Assembly (NCBI GenBank): GCA_900545495.1
Contig: UQZJ01000009.1
Location: 34,290-98,289 of the forward strand
Length of the DNA stretch: 64,000 nucleotides
Reading direction: 5' to 3'
From: an uncultured Eubacteriales bacterium
GTDB lineage: Bacteria > Bacillota > Clostridia > Oscillospirales > Oscillospiraceae
This document shows, piece by piece, positions 57,210-64,000 of this stretch. The stretch's first letter is position 1. Every line of letters starts with the position of its first letter. Below the pieces are notes generated by a model. It did not search any database, was not told where the DNA came from, and saw nothing but the letters and a program-made list of their open reading frames with translations. The position numbers and the translations under genes are program-made.

Positions 57210-57947
57210 TCAGTAGTCCACCTTCATCAGGCACAGACCCTCCGGCGGAGCGGTAGGCCCGGCCAGCTTCCGGTCCTTGGCCAGCAGGATCTCCTGCACA
57301 TAGGCGGGCTCCCAGTAGCCGCGCCCCACCTCCAGCAGCGTCCCCACCAGAATACGCACCATGTTCTGGAGGAAGCCGGTGCCGTGGAACGTGAAGATCA
57401 CCCGATCCTTCCGGCGCTCCACGGTGATGCTGTCCACCAGACGGACGGTGGATTTCTTCATGCGGGGATTTCCGCAGAAGCTGGCGAAGTCATGCTCGCC
57501 GGTGAGGTACGCCGCCGCCTGCTGCATCCGCTCCACATCGGGGCGGTAGTCCAGCAGCGTCACATACTTCCGGTCGAACACCGGCTTCACCGGCCCGTCA
57601 AAGCAGGTGTAGCGGTAGGTCTTGCCCAGCGCGTTGTAGCGGGCGTGGAACCGGGGCGCTGCCTCCTTCACCTCCCGGACGGCGATGGCGTCGGGCAGGT
57701 AACGGTTCAGGTAATCGCGGATCTCGTCCGGCGTCTCCGTCACATCCAGCACGGCGTTGGCGGTCATGGCGCGGGCGTGGACGCCCGCATCGGTGCGCCC
57801 CGCGCCGATGATCTCCACCGGACGCCCCTGTAGCCGGGAAAGCACGCTCTCCAGCTTGCCCTGTATGGTGTCCTTCCCCGGCTGGCGCTCCCAGCCGAAA
57901 AAGCGGGCACCGTCATAGGCGATGGTCAGCTTGTAGTTCTGTTCCAA
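57210..57947 (-). CDS. truA: tRNA pseudouridine synthase A
   Basis: TruA (245 aa) makes pseudouridines at positions 38-40 of tRNA anticodon stems. The catalytic Asp is in GAGRTDAGVHARAM, and YKLTIAYDGARFFGWERQPG, KTYRYTCFDGPVKPV and FHGTGFLQNMVRILVG are family blocks. The reading begins at TTG 57947 (residues MEQNYKLTIAYDG), with AAAGGG about 12 bases before. The promoter lies inside the terminator hairpin of the upstream gene. Confidence 0.96.
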   Translation of the reverse strand: MEQNYKLTIAYDGARFFGWERQPGKDTIQGKLESVLSRLQGRPVEIIGAGRTDAGVHARAMTANAVLDVTETPDEIRDYLNRYLPDAIAVREVKEAAPRFHARYNALGKTYRYTCFDGPVKPVFDRKYVTLLDYRPDVERMQQAAAYLTGEHDFASFCGNPRMKKSTVRLVDSITVERRKDRVIFTFHGTGFLQNMVRILVGTLLEVGRGYWEPAYVQEILLAKDRKLAGPTAPPEGLCLMKVDY

Positions 57948-57952
57948 AAGAA

Positions 57953-57993
57953 ATCACGCCCTTTCTGCCTCATTGTAGCAGAAAGGGCGTGAT
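57953..57993 (-). terminator. Terminator of the LysE-type gene
   Basis: Sixteen-base arms (57953-57968 and 57978-57993) with a 9-nt loop are followed on the minus strand by TTTCTTTT. Confidence 0.88.
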
Positions 57994-58000
57994 TTGCCAA
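57972..58000 (-). promoter_or_regulatory. Promoter of truA, embedded in the terminator
   Basis: A minus-strand TTGGCA (57995-58000), a 17-bp spacer and TACAAT (57972-57977). The -10 box is the hairpin loop, so the truA transcript starts after it and escapes the terminator. Confidence 0.65.
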
Positions 58001-58010
58001 CGTATTTTCT

Positions 58011-58628
58011 TTACAGCCAGCCCATCATCTTGACAAAGCTGTACAGCAGCTTCAGGCCATAGAAGATGATGACGGCGCCGCAGACCTTGTTGATGACGTT
58101 CAGCACCTTCTCGTTGAACTTGCTGCCCAGCAGAGATACCAGCGTGGACACCGTCAAAAACCAGATCACGGAGGCGGAGCCGAAGCCGAGGATGAAGGGA
58201 ACGTCGCCGCCGGTGGGCAGCGTGGCGCGGAAGGCGCCCAGCATCATGGTGCCGTCGATAATGGCCTGGGGGTTCAGCCACGTCACCACAAAGGCGGAGG
58301 TAATGAGCTTCCAGATCGGCACGTTCACGTCCCGGCCGCCCTCCAGACTGGCCTTGGAGCGCAACAGGCCCACGCCGATCCAGATGACGATCAAACTGCC
58401 GATGGCCAGAATGACCTTCTGGAGCCAAGGCACCGCCTGCATCAGCGCGCCCGCGCCCAGAAAGCAGCTGAGTCCCAGCGAGATATCCCAGAAGATGACG
58501 ATCAGCGCCGTGAGATAGACGCGGCTGCGCCGCTGGGTCAGAGCGCTGTTGATGACGAACAGGTTTTGCAGGCCGATGGGCGCCACATAGGCAAGGCCCA
58601 TCGTCAGGCCCTGAAGATAGATATTCAT
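58011..58628 (-). CDS. LysE/ArgO-family amino acid exporter
   Basis: This 205-residue membrane protein has about six helices and LysE family features: GLTMGLAYVAPIGLQNLFVINSAL (export motif near the start), IFWDISLGLSCFLGAG, WLNPQAIIDGTMMLGA. It probably exports basic or other amino acids. GAGGAG precedes the ATG. It is divergent from an HxlR regulator, and a shared palindrome lies over both -10 boxes, so its expression is probably controlled by that protein. Confidence 0.9.
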   Translation of the reverse strand: MNIYLQGLTMGLAYVAPIGLQNLFVINSALTQRRSRVYLTALIVIFWDISLGLSCFLGAGALMQAVPWLQKVILAIGSLIVIWIGVGLLRSKASLEGGRDVNVPIWKLITSAFVVTWLNPQAIIDGTMMLGAFRATLPTGGDVPFILGFGSASVIWFLTVSTLVSLLGSKFNEKVLNVINKVCGAVIIFYGLKLLYSFVKMMGWL

Positions 58629-58672
58629 GGAGTGATTTTCTCCTCGTTGCTATTTACTTTGTTTTTCTTACC

Positions 58673-58707
58673 TGCTATTATGATAGCACCTGCGCCGGAA
58701 AAAGCAA
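58673..58707. promoter_or_regulatory. Divergent lysE/hxlR promoters sharing a palindrome
   Basis: TGCTAT (58673-58678) and ATAGCA (58683-58688) flank TATG. On the minus strand TTGCTT (58702-58707), a 16-bp spacer and TATCAT (58680-58685) face lysE. On the plus strand TATTAT (58676-58681) with TTTACT 17 bp upstream faces hxlR. One bound dimer could block both. Confidence 0.6.
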
Positions 58708-58746
58708 GAGCGCAGATTTATGTGAGCAGATCAGGAGGAACTAACC

Positions 58747-59076
58747 ATGTCCGAACAGCACTACGACTGTCCCTGTATGGAGAAATGCCCGCTGCACCAC
58801 GCCATGCAGCTCATCGGCGGCAAATGGAAGGTGCAGATCCTGTGTGCCGTGTGCAACGCCGGCGCCATCCGCTACAACGCGCTGCGGGGCAAGCTGGACG
58901 GCGTGAGCAACACTGTACTGTCCTCCGCGCTGCGGGAGCTGGAGCGGGACGGGCTCCTCACCCGCAAGGAATATCTGGAGGTGCCGGTGCGGGTGGAGTA
59001 CAGCCCCACCGACAGCTGCCGGGAGCTGCTGCCCATTCTGGAGCAGCTGTCGGACTGGGCGGAAAAGCAGATGTGA
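58747..59076 (+). CDS. HxlR-family transcriptional regulator
   Basis: This 109-residue winged-helix protein has the HxlR signature: CPLHHAMQLIGGKWKVQILCAV, RYNALRGKLDGVSNTVLSSALRELERDGLLTR and VEYSPTDSCRELLPILEQL. A cysteine-rich front (DCPCMEKCPL) could sense reactive species, as several HxlR proteins do. GGAGG precedes the ATG. It is divergent from the LysE-type exporter, which is its likely target. Confidence 0.93.
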   Translation: MSEQHYDCPCMEKCPLHHAMQLIGGKWKVQILCAVCNAGAIRYNALRGKLDGVSNTVLSSALRELERDGLLTRKEYLEVPVRVEYSPTDSCRELLPILEQLSDWAEKQM

Positions 59077-59080
59077 CGCA

Positions 59081-59116
59081 CATACCCCGCCCATGCGGCG
59101 GCACAGGCGGGGTATG
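59081..59116. terminator. Hairpin between hxlR and mgtC-like genes
   Basis: CATACCCCGCC pairs with GGCGGGGTATG over a 14-nt loop between convergent genes; T tracts are weak. Confidence 0.65.
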
Positions 59117-59137
59117 TCTTCCCTATGTATCGGTGTA

Positions 59138-59845
59138 TCAGACGGAGATGCGGCGAACGCCGTCATTGGCCTTCAGGAAGGCCAGCGCCTCCTCGTGGCT
59201 GATGGGCGGGTCCAGCTTGGCGGTGACCTCCATGCGCAGTACGCCGTCCTCGCGGGTCAGGCTGCTCTCGGTGATCTGTCCCCGGTGCGCCTGCAGCAGC
59301 TCGTCGAAGCACGCCAGCAGCGCCTCGTCGTCCGCCATTTCCACCACCAGCTCCTGCGTGGTCAGGGCGTCCGCCCCCACCGGGAAGCGGTGGAGCACGA
59401 TCTGGATCACCACCAGCACGGCGGCCTCAATGAACCCGACCCAGTACAGGCCCGCGCCGATGGCCATGCCCACGGCGGCGGTTCCCCACATACCGGCGGC
59501 GGTGGTCAGGCCCCGGATGGAGTTTCCGTTCTTAAAGATAACGCCGGCGCCCAGAAAGGAAATGCCGCTGACCACCTGCGCCGCGATGCGGGCAGGATCC
59601 GCACCCCGCAGGCCGTCAACGCCCACCAGATCCACAAAGGCGTACTTGGACAGGATCATGAACAGCGCCGAGGTACAGGCGATGATGCAGTGGGTGCGGA
59701 CGCCCGCCTCCTTCTGCCGCTTGCTGCGCTCCAGCCCCACCAGCGCGCCCAGCGCCGCCGCCAGCACGATACGGATGAAGAATTCCAGATTGTCAAATGC
59801 AGTCAGTGCCGCTTCCGGCACAAAGCTCGTCAAACCCGGCAGCAT
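59138..59845 (-). CDS. MgtC/SapB-family membrane protein
   Basis: This 235-residue protein has four to five N-terminal helices with MgtC motifs (AAALGALVGLERSKRQKEAGVRTH, QVVSGISFLGAGVIFKNG, IRGLTTAAGMWGTAAVGMAIGAG), followed by a cytoplasmic ACT-like C-terminal domain (about 165-235). Relatives act in magnesium adaptation or modulate ATPases; the role here is not known. The ATG at 59845 follows AAAGGAGG. It converges on hxlR. Confidence 0.92.
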   Translation of the reverse strand: MLPGLTSFVPEAALTAFDNLEFFIRIVLAAALGALVGLERSKRQKEAGVRTHCIIACTSALFMILSKYAFVDLVGVDGLRGADPARIAAQVVSGISFLGAGVIFKNGNSIRGLTTAAGMWGTAAVGMAIGAGLYWVGFIEAAVLVVIQIVLHRFPVGADALTTQELVVEMADDEALLACFDELLQAHRGQITESSLTREDGVLRMEVTAKLDPPISHEEALAFLKANDGVRRISV

Positions 59846-59890
59846 CGTAAGACCTCCTTTCGCGTCTTGCATTTTGAAGCCCGAAGGTGT

Positions 59891-59918
59891 AGTATCCTCA
59901 TTATACTCGATATGTCAA
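59891..59918 (-). promoter_or_regulatory. Promoter of the mgtC-like gene
   Basis: A minus-strand TTGACA (59913-59918), a 16-bp spacer and GATACT (59891-59896). Confidence 0.55.
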
Positions 59919-60053
59919 GGCTTCAGCAGGGAAGATCCTGTCAAATTTTCGAATTTTCTGCGGGTTTTCCGCATACCCGCTTTCACAGACACGTCATGGA
60001 CGACAGACGGCTCCGGTGCGGATAGCCGGAGCGCGTAAACGGAGGAAACGCAT

Positions 60054-61196
60054 ATGAAAAAACTTTTCACACAACTGCTGGTACTGGTACTGGCGCTGAC
60101 GCTCACCGCCTGCGGCGGCCAGGCAGCCAACGATATCCCGCCGGAGGGCGAGGACGACGGCATCGTCTGTCCCGCCGGCTTCGACGGCATGGAGGAGCTG
60201 CTCGCCGCCGCCCGGGCTGAGGGCGAGCTGACGGTCTGCGGCTCCTGCGAGGAGGCGTATCTCGCCGCCGCCTGCCAGCGCTTTGAGGAGCTGTTCGGCA
60301 TCCGTACCACCTACCAGTATGTGGCCTCCGGCAGCGTGCAGACCCAATCGCAGGGAACGCCGGGTCATCCCGCCGCGGATGTGTGGTTCGGCGGCAGCGC
60401 CGAGGATTGTGCCGCCTGCGGCGACGCCGGTCTGCTGGCCGCCTACGACGCCGCCCACGCCTCCCGCCTGACGGACGATCTGTACCGCGACGCGGAGGGG
60501 CTCTGGTATGGCATCAGCGTGGATCCGCTGGGCTTCGTCGTCGACCGGGATATGCTCAAGCGCATGGCGATCGACGCCCCCACGGGCTGGGCCGAGCTGC
60601 TGGACTTCCGGTATCAGGAGCTGCTCTGGACCTCCAACTATACATACGACGGGGCGGGACGGCTGCTGCTCCGCGCCGTCCGGCAGCAGCCGGAGCTGTT
60701 CGGCGGGGACAACTACCTGCTGGCGCTGGATGAGAACGTCGCCCTGTACGCCGCCTCCGACGCGGCGGTGACCCGCTGCCTCGGCACCGGCGAGTGCGTC
60801 ATCGGCATCAGCTTCCTGTCCGACGGCATCGCCCGCATCGAGGGCGGCTGCACCAACCTCCGGCTGGTGCTTCCCGCCGAAGGTACCCCCTGCCGGATCG
60901 CCGCCACCGCCATTTTCAAGGACGCCGCGCACCCCAACGCCGCCAAGCTCTGGACGGAATTTGCCCTGTCCCCCGCCTGCGTGGAGCTGGCGGCCGCCAA
61001 CGGCTGCTTCCAGTTCCCCGTGCTTGGCAACGCCCAGCGTCCCTCCACCTCCGCAGCCGGTCTGGATCTGCGCGGTATCGTGGCTCTCGACCGGGATGAG
61101 TCTGCGGATGTTATTGACGCCTGCATCGAGGAGACGATGACCGCCTTGGCTGAGGCCGGAGCGGACATCAGCGCGGAACGGTTCCAGACCCCCTGA
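60054..61196 (+). CDS. Iron-type ABC transporter substrate-binding lipoprotein (orphan)
   Basis: This 380-residue lipoprotein (lipobox LTACGG) has a periplasmic-binding fold of the Fe(3+)/FbpA-like class: GELTVCGSCEEAYLAAACQRFEELFGI, ADVWFGGSAEDCAACGDAGLLAAY, GLWYGISVDPLGFVVDRDML, WAELLDFRYQELLW. It carries several cysteines that are unusual for the class. GGAGG precedes the ATG. No permease or ATPase gene is adjacent, so it must work with a transporter elsewhere or act as a sensor. The ligand is unknown. Confidence 0.85.
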   Translation: MKKLFTQLLVLVLALTLTACGGQAANDIPPEGEDDGIVCPAGFDGMEELLAAARAEGELTVCGSCEEAYLAAACQRFEELFGIRTTYQYVASGSVQTQSQGTPGHPAADVWFGGSAEDCAACGDAGLLAAYDAAHASRLTDDLYRDAEGLWYGISVDPLGFVVDRDMLKRMAIDAPTGWAELLDFRYQELLWTSNYTYDGAGRLLLRAVRQQPELFGGDNYLLALDENVALYAASDAAVTRCLGTGECVIGISFLSDGIARIEGGCTNLRLVLPAEGTPCRIAATAIFKDAAHPNAAKLWTEFALSPACVELAAANGCFQFPVLGNAQRPSTSAAGLDLRGIVALDRDESADVIDACIEETMTALAEAGADISAERFQTP

Positions 61197-61263
61197 ACCG
61201 CCGCACCGGACAGCCGCCATCCATGGCGTGGCAGGGGAATTTTACGTTTTTCCTCGAAAAGGT

Positions 61264-61292
61264 GTGACAAGCCGGGAATTTAATGATATACT
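61264..61292 (+). promoter_or_regulatory. Promoter of the racemase-family gene
   Basis: GTGACA (61264-61269), a 17-bp spacer and TATACT (61287-61292). Confidence 0.7.
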
Positions 61293-61333
61293 TGGAATGT
61301 TAGCGACCGTTATCGTGTCAAGAGGTGTTTCTC

Positions 61334-62428
61334 ATGATTCGCAAATATCCGCAATTAGAGGTCGATCTGTCTATCCTGCGCAGCAATGCGCGGCAGGTCA
61401 TTACGCACTGCCAGCAGCAAGGCATCCGCGTCTGCGGCGTGGTAAAGGGCGTGGATGGTCTGCCGGAGGTGGCCCGCGCCATGCGCCTGTGCGGTGCGGA
61501 GGAGTTAGGTACCAGCCGCCTGGAGCAGGTGGAGCGGTGCCGCGCCGCCGGTGTCGGCGGCCCATGGCTGCTGATCCGCATCCCCGGCCTTTCCGAGCTG
61601 CCGGACGTGGTGCGTCTGTGCGAAACGTCCCTCCAAAGTGAGCGCGTCACGCTGGACGCGCTGGAGGAGGAGTGTGTTTTGCAGGGCAAGACCCACCGGG
61701 TCATCGTCATGGCCGATCTGGGTGACCTGCGGGAGGGCTTCTGGGACAAGGACGAGATGGTGGACGTGTGCGTCCACGTGGAGCGGGAGCTGCCCCATGT
61801 GGAGTTGGCAGGCGTCGGCGTGAACCTGACGTGCTACGGCTCCACCAAGCCCACGCCCGAGAAGATGCAGGCTCTGCTGGCCATTGCGGCGCGCATTGAA
61901 AAGCGCATCGGCCGCAAGCTGGAGATCGTCTCCGGCGGCGCCACCAGCTCATACACGCTGGTACACTGGGGTACCATGCCGGCGGGCATCAACCACCTGC
62001 GCATCGGTGAGAATATCCTGCTGGGCAAGGACCTGCAGGTAAACTGGGGCATTCAGGATATGGACTACCTGCGGATGGACGGCTTTACCCTGCGGGCGGA
62101 GGTGGTGGAGGTGCGGGAAAAGCCCACCTACCCCATCGGCGAGTTTGCCATTGACGCCTTCGGGCGCAAGCCCGTGTATGTGGATCGCGGCATACGGCGG
62201 CGCGCCATTCTGGCGCTGGGCCGGGCGGATGTAGGCGAGCTGGAGTCCCTCATCCCCAGAGAGGCCGGGCTGACCGTCATCGGTGGCTCCTCCGACCACT
62301 GCATCGTAGACGTGGAGGACTGCCCCCGTCGGCTGGAGGTGGGCGATATCGTGGAGTTTTCTCTGTGCTACAGCCACCTGCTCTACGCCACATCGCGCAG
62401 CGACATCACCATTCAATTTGTAAATTAA
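61334..62428 (+). CDS. Alanine/ornithine racemase-family PLP enzyme
   Basis: This 364-residue fold-type III PLP protein begins MIRKYPQLEVDLSILRSNAR. The lysine that would hold PLP is in GVVKGVDGLPEVARAM. The family blocks ELGTSRLEQV, VIVMADLGDLREG, VGVNLTCYG, EIVSGGATSSY and LRIGENILLG match the ornithine racemase/YhfX-type group rather than canonical Alr. AGAGGTG lies six bases before the ATG. A small membrane-protein gene follows in the same operon. Ornithine is a likely but not proven substrate. Confidence 0.85.
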   Translation: MIRKYPQLEVDLSILRSNARQVITHCQQQGIRVCGVVKGVDGLPEVARAMRLCGAEELGTSRLEQVERCRAAGVGGPWLLIRIPGLSELPDVVRLCETSLQSERVTLDALEEECVLQGKTHRVIVMADLGDLREGFWDKDEMVDVCVHVERELPHVELAGVGVNLTCYGSTKPTPEKMQALLAIAARIEKRIGRKLEIVSGGATSSYTLVHWGTMPAGINHLRIGENILLGKDLQVNWGIQDMDYLRMDGFTLRAEVVEVREKPTYPIGEFAIDAFGRKPVYVDRGIRRRAILALGRADVGELESLIPREAGLTVIGGSSDHCIVDVEDCPRRLEVGDIVEFSLCYSHLLYATSRSDITIQFVN

Positions 62429-62447
62429 ATTAGGAGGAATATACAAC

Positions 62448-62867
62448 ATGGGAAATATGGGAGATCTGGCCATCCTGCTGGTGGGGATCGTGGACGCGCT
62501 GTTCGCCTTTTTCGTGGTGGCGCCCATCCTGCTGAACACCGCCAGCCTGTTCGGCGTCCAGAAGCGCTTTGCACAGGCCATGGTGGAGGAAGGCGTCATT
62601 GATGCCGACACCGTGAAGCAGATGCAATCCAAGAAGCAGATCGCCGGCGTGCTGATCTCGCTGGTGCTGTTCGCTGTACTGGTCTGGACGTGCTGGAAGA
62701 CCGCGCCGATGGGCTACCTCTGCGGCGGCGTGGCGCTGGTGGCGGGGTTCCTGAAGTACCGCAAGATCGTGCAGTACAACAGCCTGACCGTCAAGCGCTT
62801 CCGCAACACCTACAAAGACCAGATGAACGTCACCAAGTTCAACAAGTTCGTAGATACACACTTCTGA
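62448..62867 (+). CDS. Small membrane protein, unknown function
   Basis: This 139-residue protein has three predicted helices (about 8-30, 66-84, 87-105) and a basic cytoplasmic C-terminus (KYRKIVQYNSLTVKRFRNTYKDQ). I recognise no family. AGGAGG precedes the ATG by a good distance and the gene is 19 bp after the racemase-family gene, so the two are cotranscribed and may share a function in amino acid handling. Confidence 0.75.
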   Translation: MGNMGDLAILLVGIVDALFAFFVVAPILLNTASLFGVQKRFAQAMVEEGVIDADTVKQMQSKKQIAGVLISLVLFAVLVWTCWKTAPMGYLCGGVALVAGFLKYRKIVQYNSLTVKRFRNTYKDQMNVTKFNKFVDTHF

Positions 62868-62876
62868 GCCTACACA

Positions 62877-62909
62877 AAAAACGCGGCGCAATTGCGCCGC
62901 GCTTTTTGT
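62877..62909 (+). terminator. Terminator after the racemase operon
   Basis: CGCGGCGCAA and TTGCGCCGCG meet at 62891/62892 between A6 and T5 tracts. Confidence 0.92.
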
Positions 62910-63000
62910 CGGAAACATCGCCTCACAGAAGCATATCGCCTCGCGTGTAACGCGGGCTCAGAGAGCTCCGCCGGCCTACCATGCCATCACGGAAAGAACA

Positions 63001-63032
63001 AGAGAGACGGCAGCACAAGCTGCCGTCTCTCC
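63001..63032 (-). terminator. Terminator after the NhaC-family gene
   Basis: AGAGACGGCAGC pairs with GCTGCCGTCTCT over ACAA. The T tract is weak on the minus strand. Confidence 0.75.
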
Positions 63033-63067
63033 TTATGTTCCTGTGAAACCAAGCGTACCGCAGGTAC

Positions 63068-64000
63068 TTACTTGGTCAGAGCCTTGTTGGCCTCGGCCAT
63101 CTCCTGGAAGATGCCAGCGTGCTTCTTCGCCATGATAGCGCGGATGACCAGCAGGGTCGCCACCATCAGCGCGCAGGCGATGATGAGGCAGATGACCACG
63201 TTCTGGATGATACCAGCCAGAATGAAGCTGACGAAGGCAACACCGGCCACGGTCAGCGCGTAGGGGATCTGGGTGAACACGTGGTTCAGGTGGTAGCAGT
63301 GCGCACCGGCAGAAGCCATGATGGTGGTATCGGAGATGGGGGAGCAGTGGTCGCCCATAACGCCGCCGGCGCAGGCCGCAGCCAGACCGATGGTGCAGAG
63401 GATGGGCTGGGTGTCGAAGTCAAAGACTTGGACAACGATGGGAGCCATGATGCCGATGGTACCCCAAGAGGTACCGGTGGCGAAGCCGATGGCCGCACCG
63501 ATGATGAAGATCACGGCGGGCAGGAACTTGGCCAGCTCACCGGCGCCGGACATGGCGTTGACGACGAAATCGGCGGAGTACATGCCGTAACGGGTCAGAC
63601 CGCACAGGGTCCATGCGAAGGTCAGGATCAGGATGGGGGAGATCATCTGGATAAAGCCGTTGGGCACAGACTCGAAGGACTTCTCAAAGCCGATGGCGCC
63701 GCGCAGCCAGAAGTAGATGAACGTAAACACCAGAGCCAGCATGGAGCCGATGGCCAGACCTTGACCGGAGGAGGCGTTGGAGAAGGCGCCCATGAAGTCG
63801 CCCGCGTACTCGCCGCCGGCCTCATAGAAGCCGCCGGTGTAGATCAGGCCGATGATGCAGGTGGCGATCAGAACCACCACGGGCAGGATCAGATCCAGCA
63901 CGGAGGACTTGCCCTTGCTGCCGGTCTCGTAATCGTCAGCACCCTCGAAAGGACGCTCGGGAGTGGTGAACAGGTCGTCCTTGACCTGTGCGTTGTACTC
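63068..64000 (-). CDS. NhaC-family Na+/H+ antiporter, C-terminal part
   Basis: The reading frame is open across the right edge; 310 residues are visible, with the N-terminus outside the window. About seven hydrophobic helices and the NhaC family blocks GFATGTSWGTIGIMAPIVV and GGVMGDHCSPISDTTIMASAGA identify it. A hydrophilic loop (DDLFTTPERPFEGADDYETGSKGK) precedes the visible helices. Relatives exchange sodium for protons or import amino acids, so the substrate is open. The frame does not begin at the GTG at 63901, because coding continues upstream. Confidence 0.92.
   Translation of the reverse strand, partial: EYNAQVKDDLFTTPERPFEGADDYETGSKGKSSVLDLILPVVVLIATCIIGLIYTGGFYEAGGEYAGDFMGAFSNASSGQGLAIGSMLALVFTFIYFWLRGAIGFEKSFESVPNGFIQMISPILILTFAWTLCGLTRYGMYSADFVVNAMSGAGELAKFLPAVIFIIGAAIGFATGTSWGTIGIMAPIVVQVFDFDTQPILCTIGLAAACAGGVMGDHCSPISDTTIMASAGAHCYHLNHVFTQIPYALTVAGVAFVSFILAGIIQNVVICLIIACALMVATLLVIRAIMAKKHAGIFQEMAEANKALTK

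Overview
The window is chromosomal DNA of a GC-rich, low-GC-phylum-type Firmicute, most likely a gut Clostridia of the Oscillospiraceae. This is inferred from the spore genes (spmA, spmB, yqfC, yqfD, a ylbJ-like gene), AbrB, a cysteine T-box, an HPr with both His15 and Ser46, a reverse rubrerythrin (rubredoxin domain first), strong GGAGG ribosome sites, and Clostridia-type gene neighbourhoods (yqzL-recO, mutS2, ywiB-argS, phoH-ybeY-era). The exact genus cannot be settled from sequence alone.

Layout. 1-3700: the start of rpsJ with its long leader and promoter, T-box controlled cysS, a divergent small membrane protein/XRE regulator pair around two palindromes, and pgsA. 3700-8700: rimO-recX-recA and prmC-DUF1385, all leftward. 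8700-13500: a leftward lipoprotein-response regulator-histidine kinase operon with a palindromic repeat inside it, then a zinc-ribbon/Ig-like membrane protein. 13500-18600: udk, a DUF218 membrane protein, a 57-aa ferredoxin not expected in a length-filtered gene list, trmN6-like/rsmI, abrB and spmAB. 18600-30400: argS-ywiB-murI, a COG2509-like flavoprotein, thyA-dfrA-recG, uvrC and a shortened pyruvate kinase. 30400-39900: ptsH, mutS2, then era/yqzL/recO and phoH/ybeY/yqfD/yqfC, interrupted by a roughly 800-bp palindrome-rich repeat mosaic at the 3' end of era. 40000-46700: a nucleoside acquisition and salvage locus (BMP lipoprotein, ABC ATPase, two permeases, deoD, deoC).

46783-55037 holds a compact integrative element of 8,104 bp with visibly lower GC. 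It has a tyrosine recombinase, WYL and XRE regulators, a small DNA-binding protein with two lipoproteins, a hairpin-rich non-coding stretch resembling a mobilisation region, a DUF1877 protein, a large XRE protein fused out of frame to a truncated upstream gene, and two unknown proteins that look like distant paralogues. It sits in the 3' end of the rubrerythrin gene and is bounded by 151-bp direct repeats (148/151 identical) that rebuild the end of that gene, including its diiron ExxH motif and terminator. This is the most interesting feature of the window. No relaxase, replication initiator or coupling protein is recognisable in it, so it would depend on a helper element or be a decayed one.

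55000-64000: rubrerythrin, a phosphohexomutase, truA, a LysE-type exporter divergent from an HxlR regulator, an MgtC-family protein, an orphan iron-type binding lipoprotein, an alanine/ornithine racemase-family enzyme with a small membrane protein, and the 3' part of an NhaC-family antiporter running off the end. No rRNA, tRNA or CRISPR array was seen.
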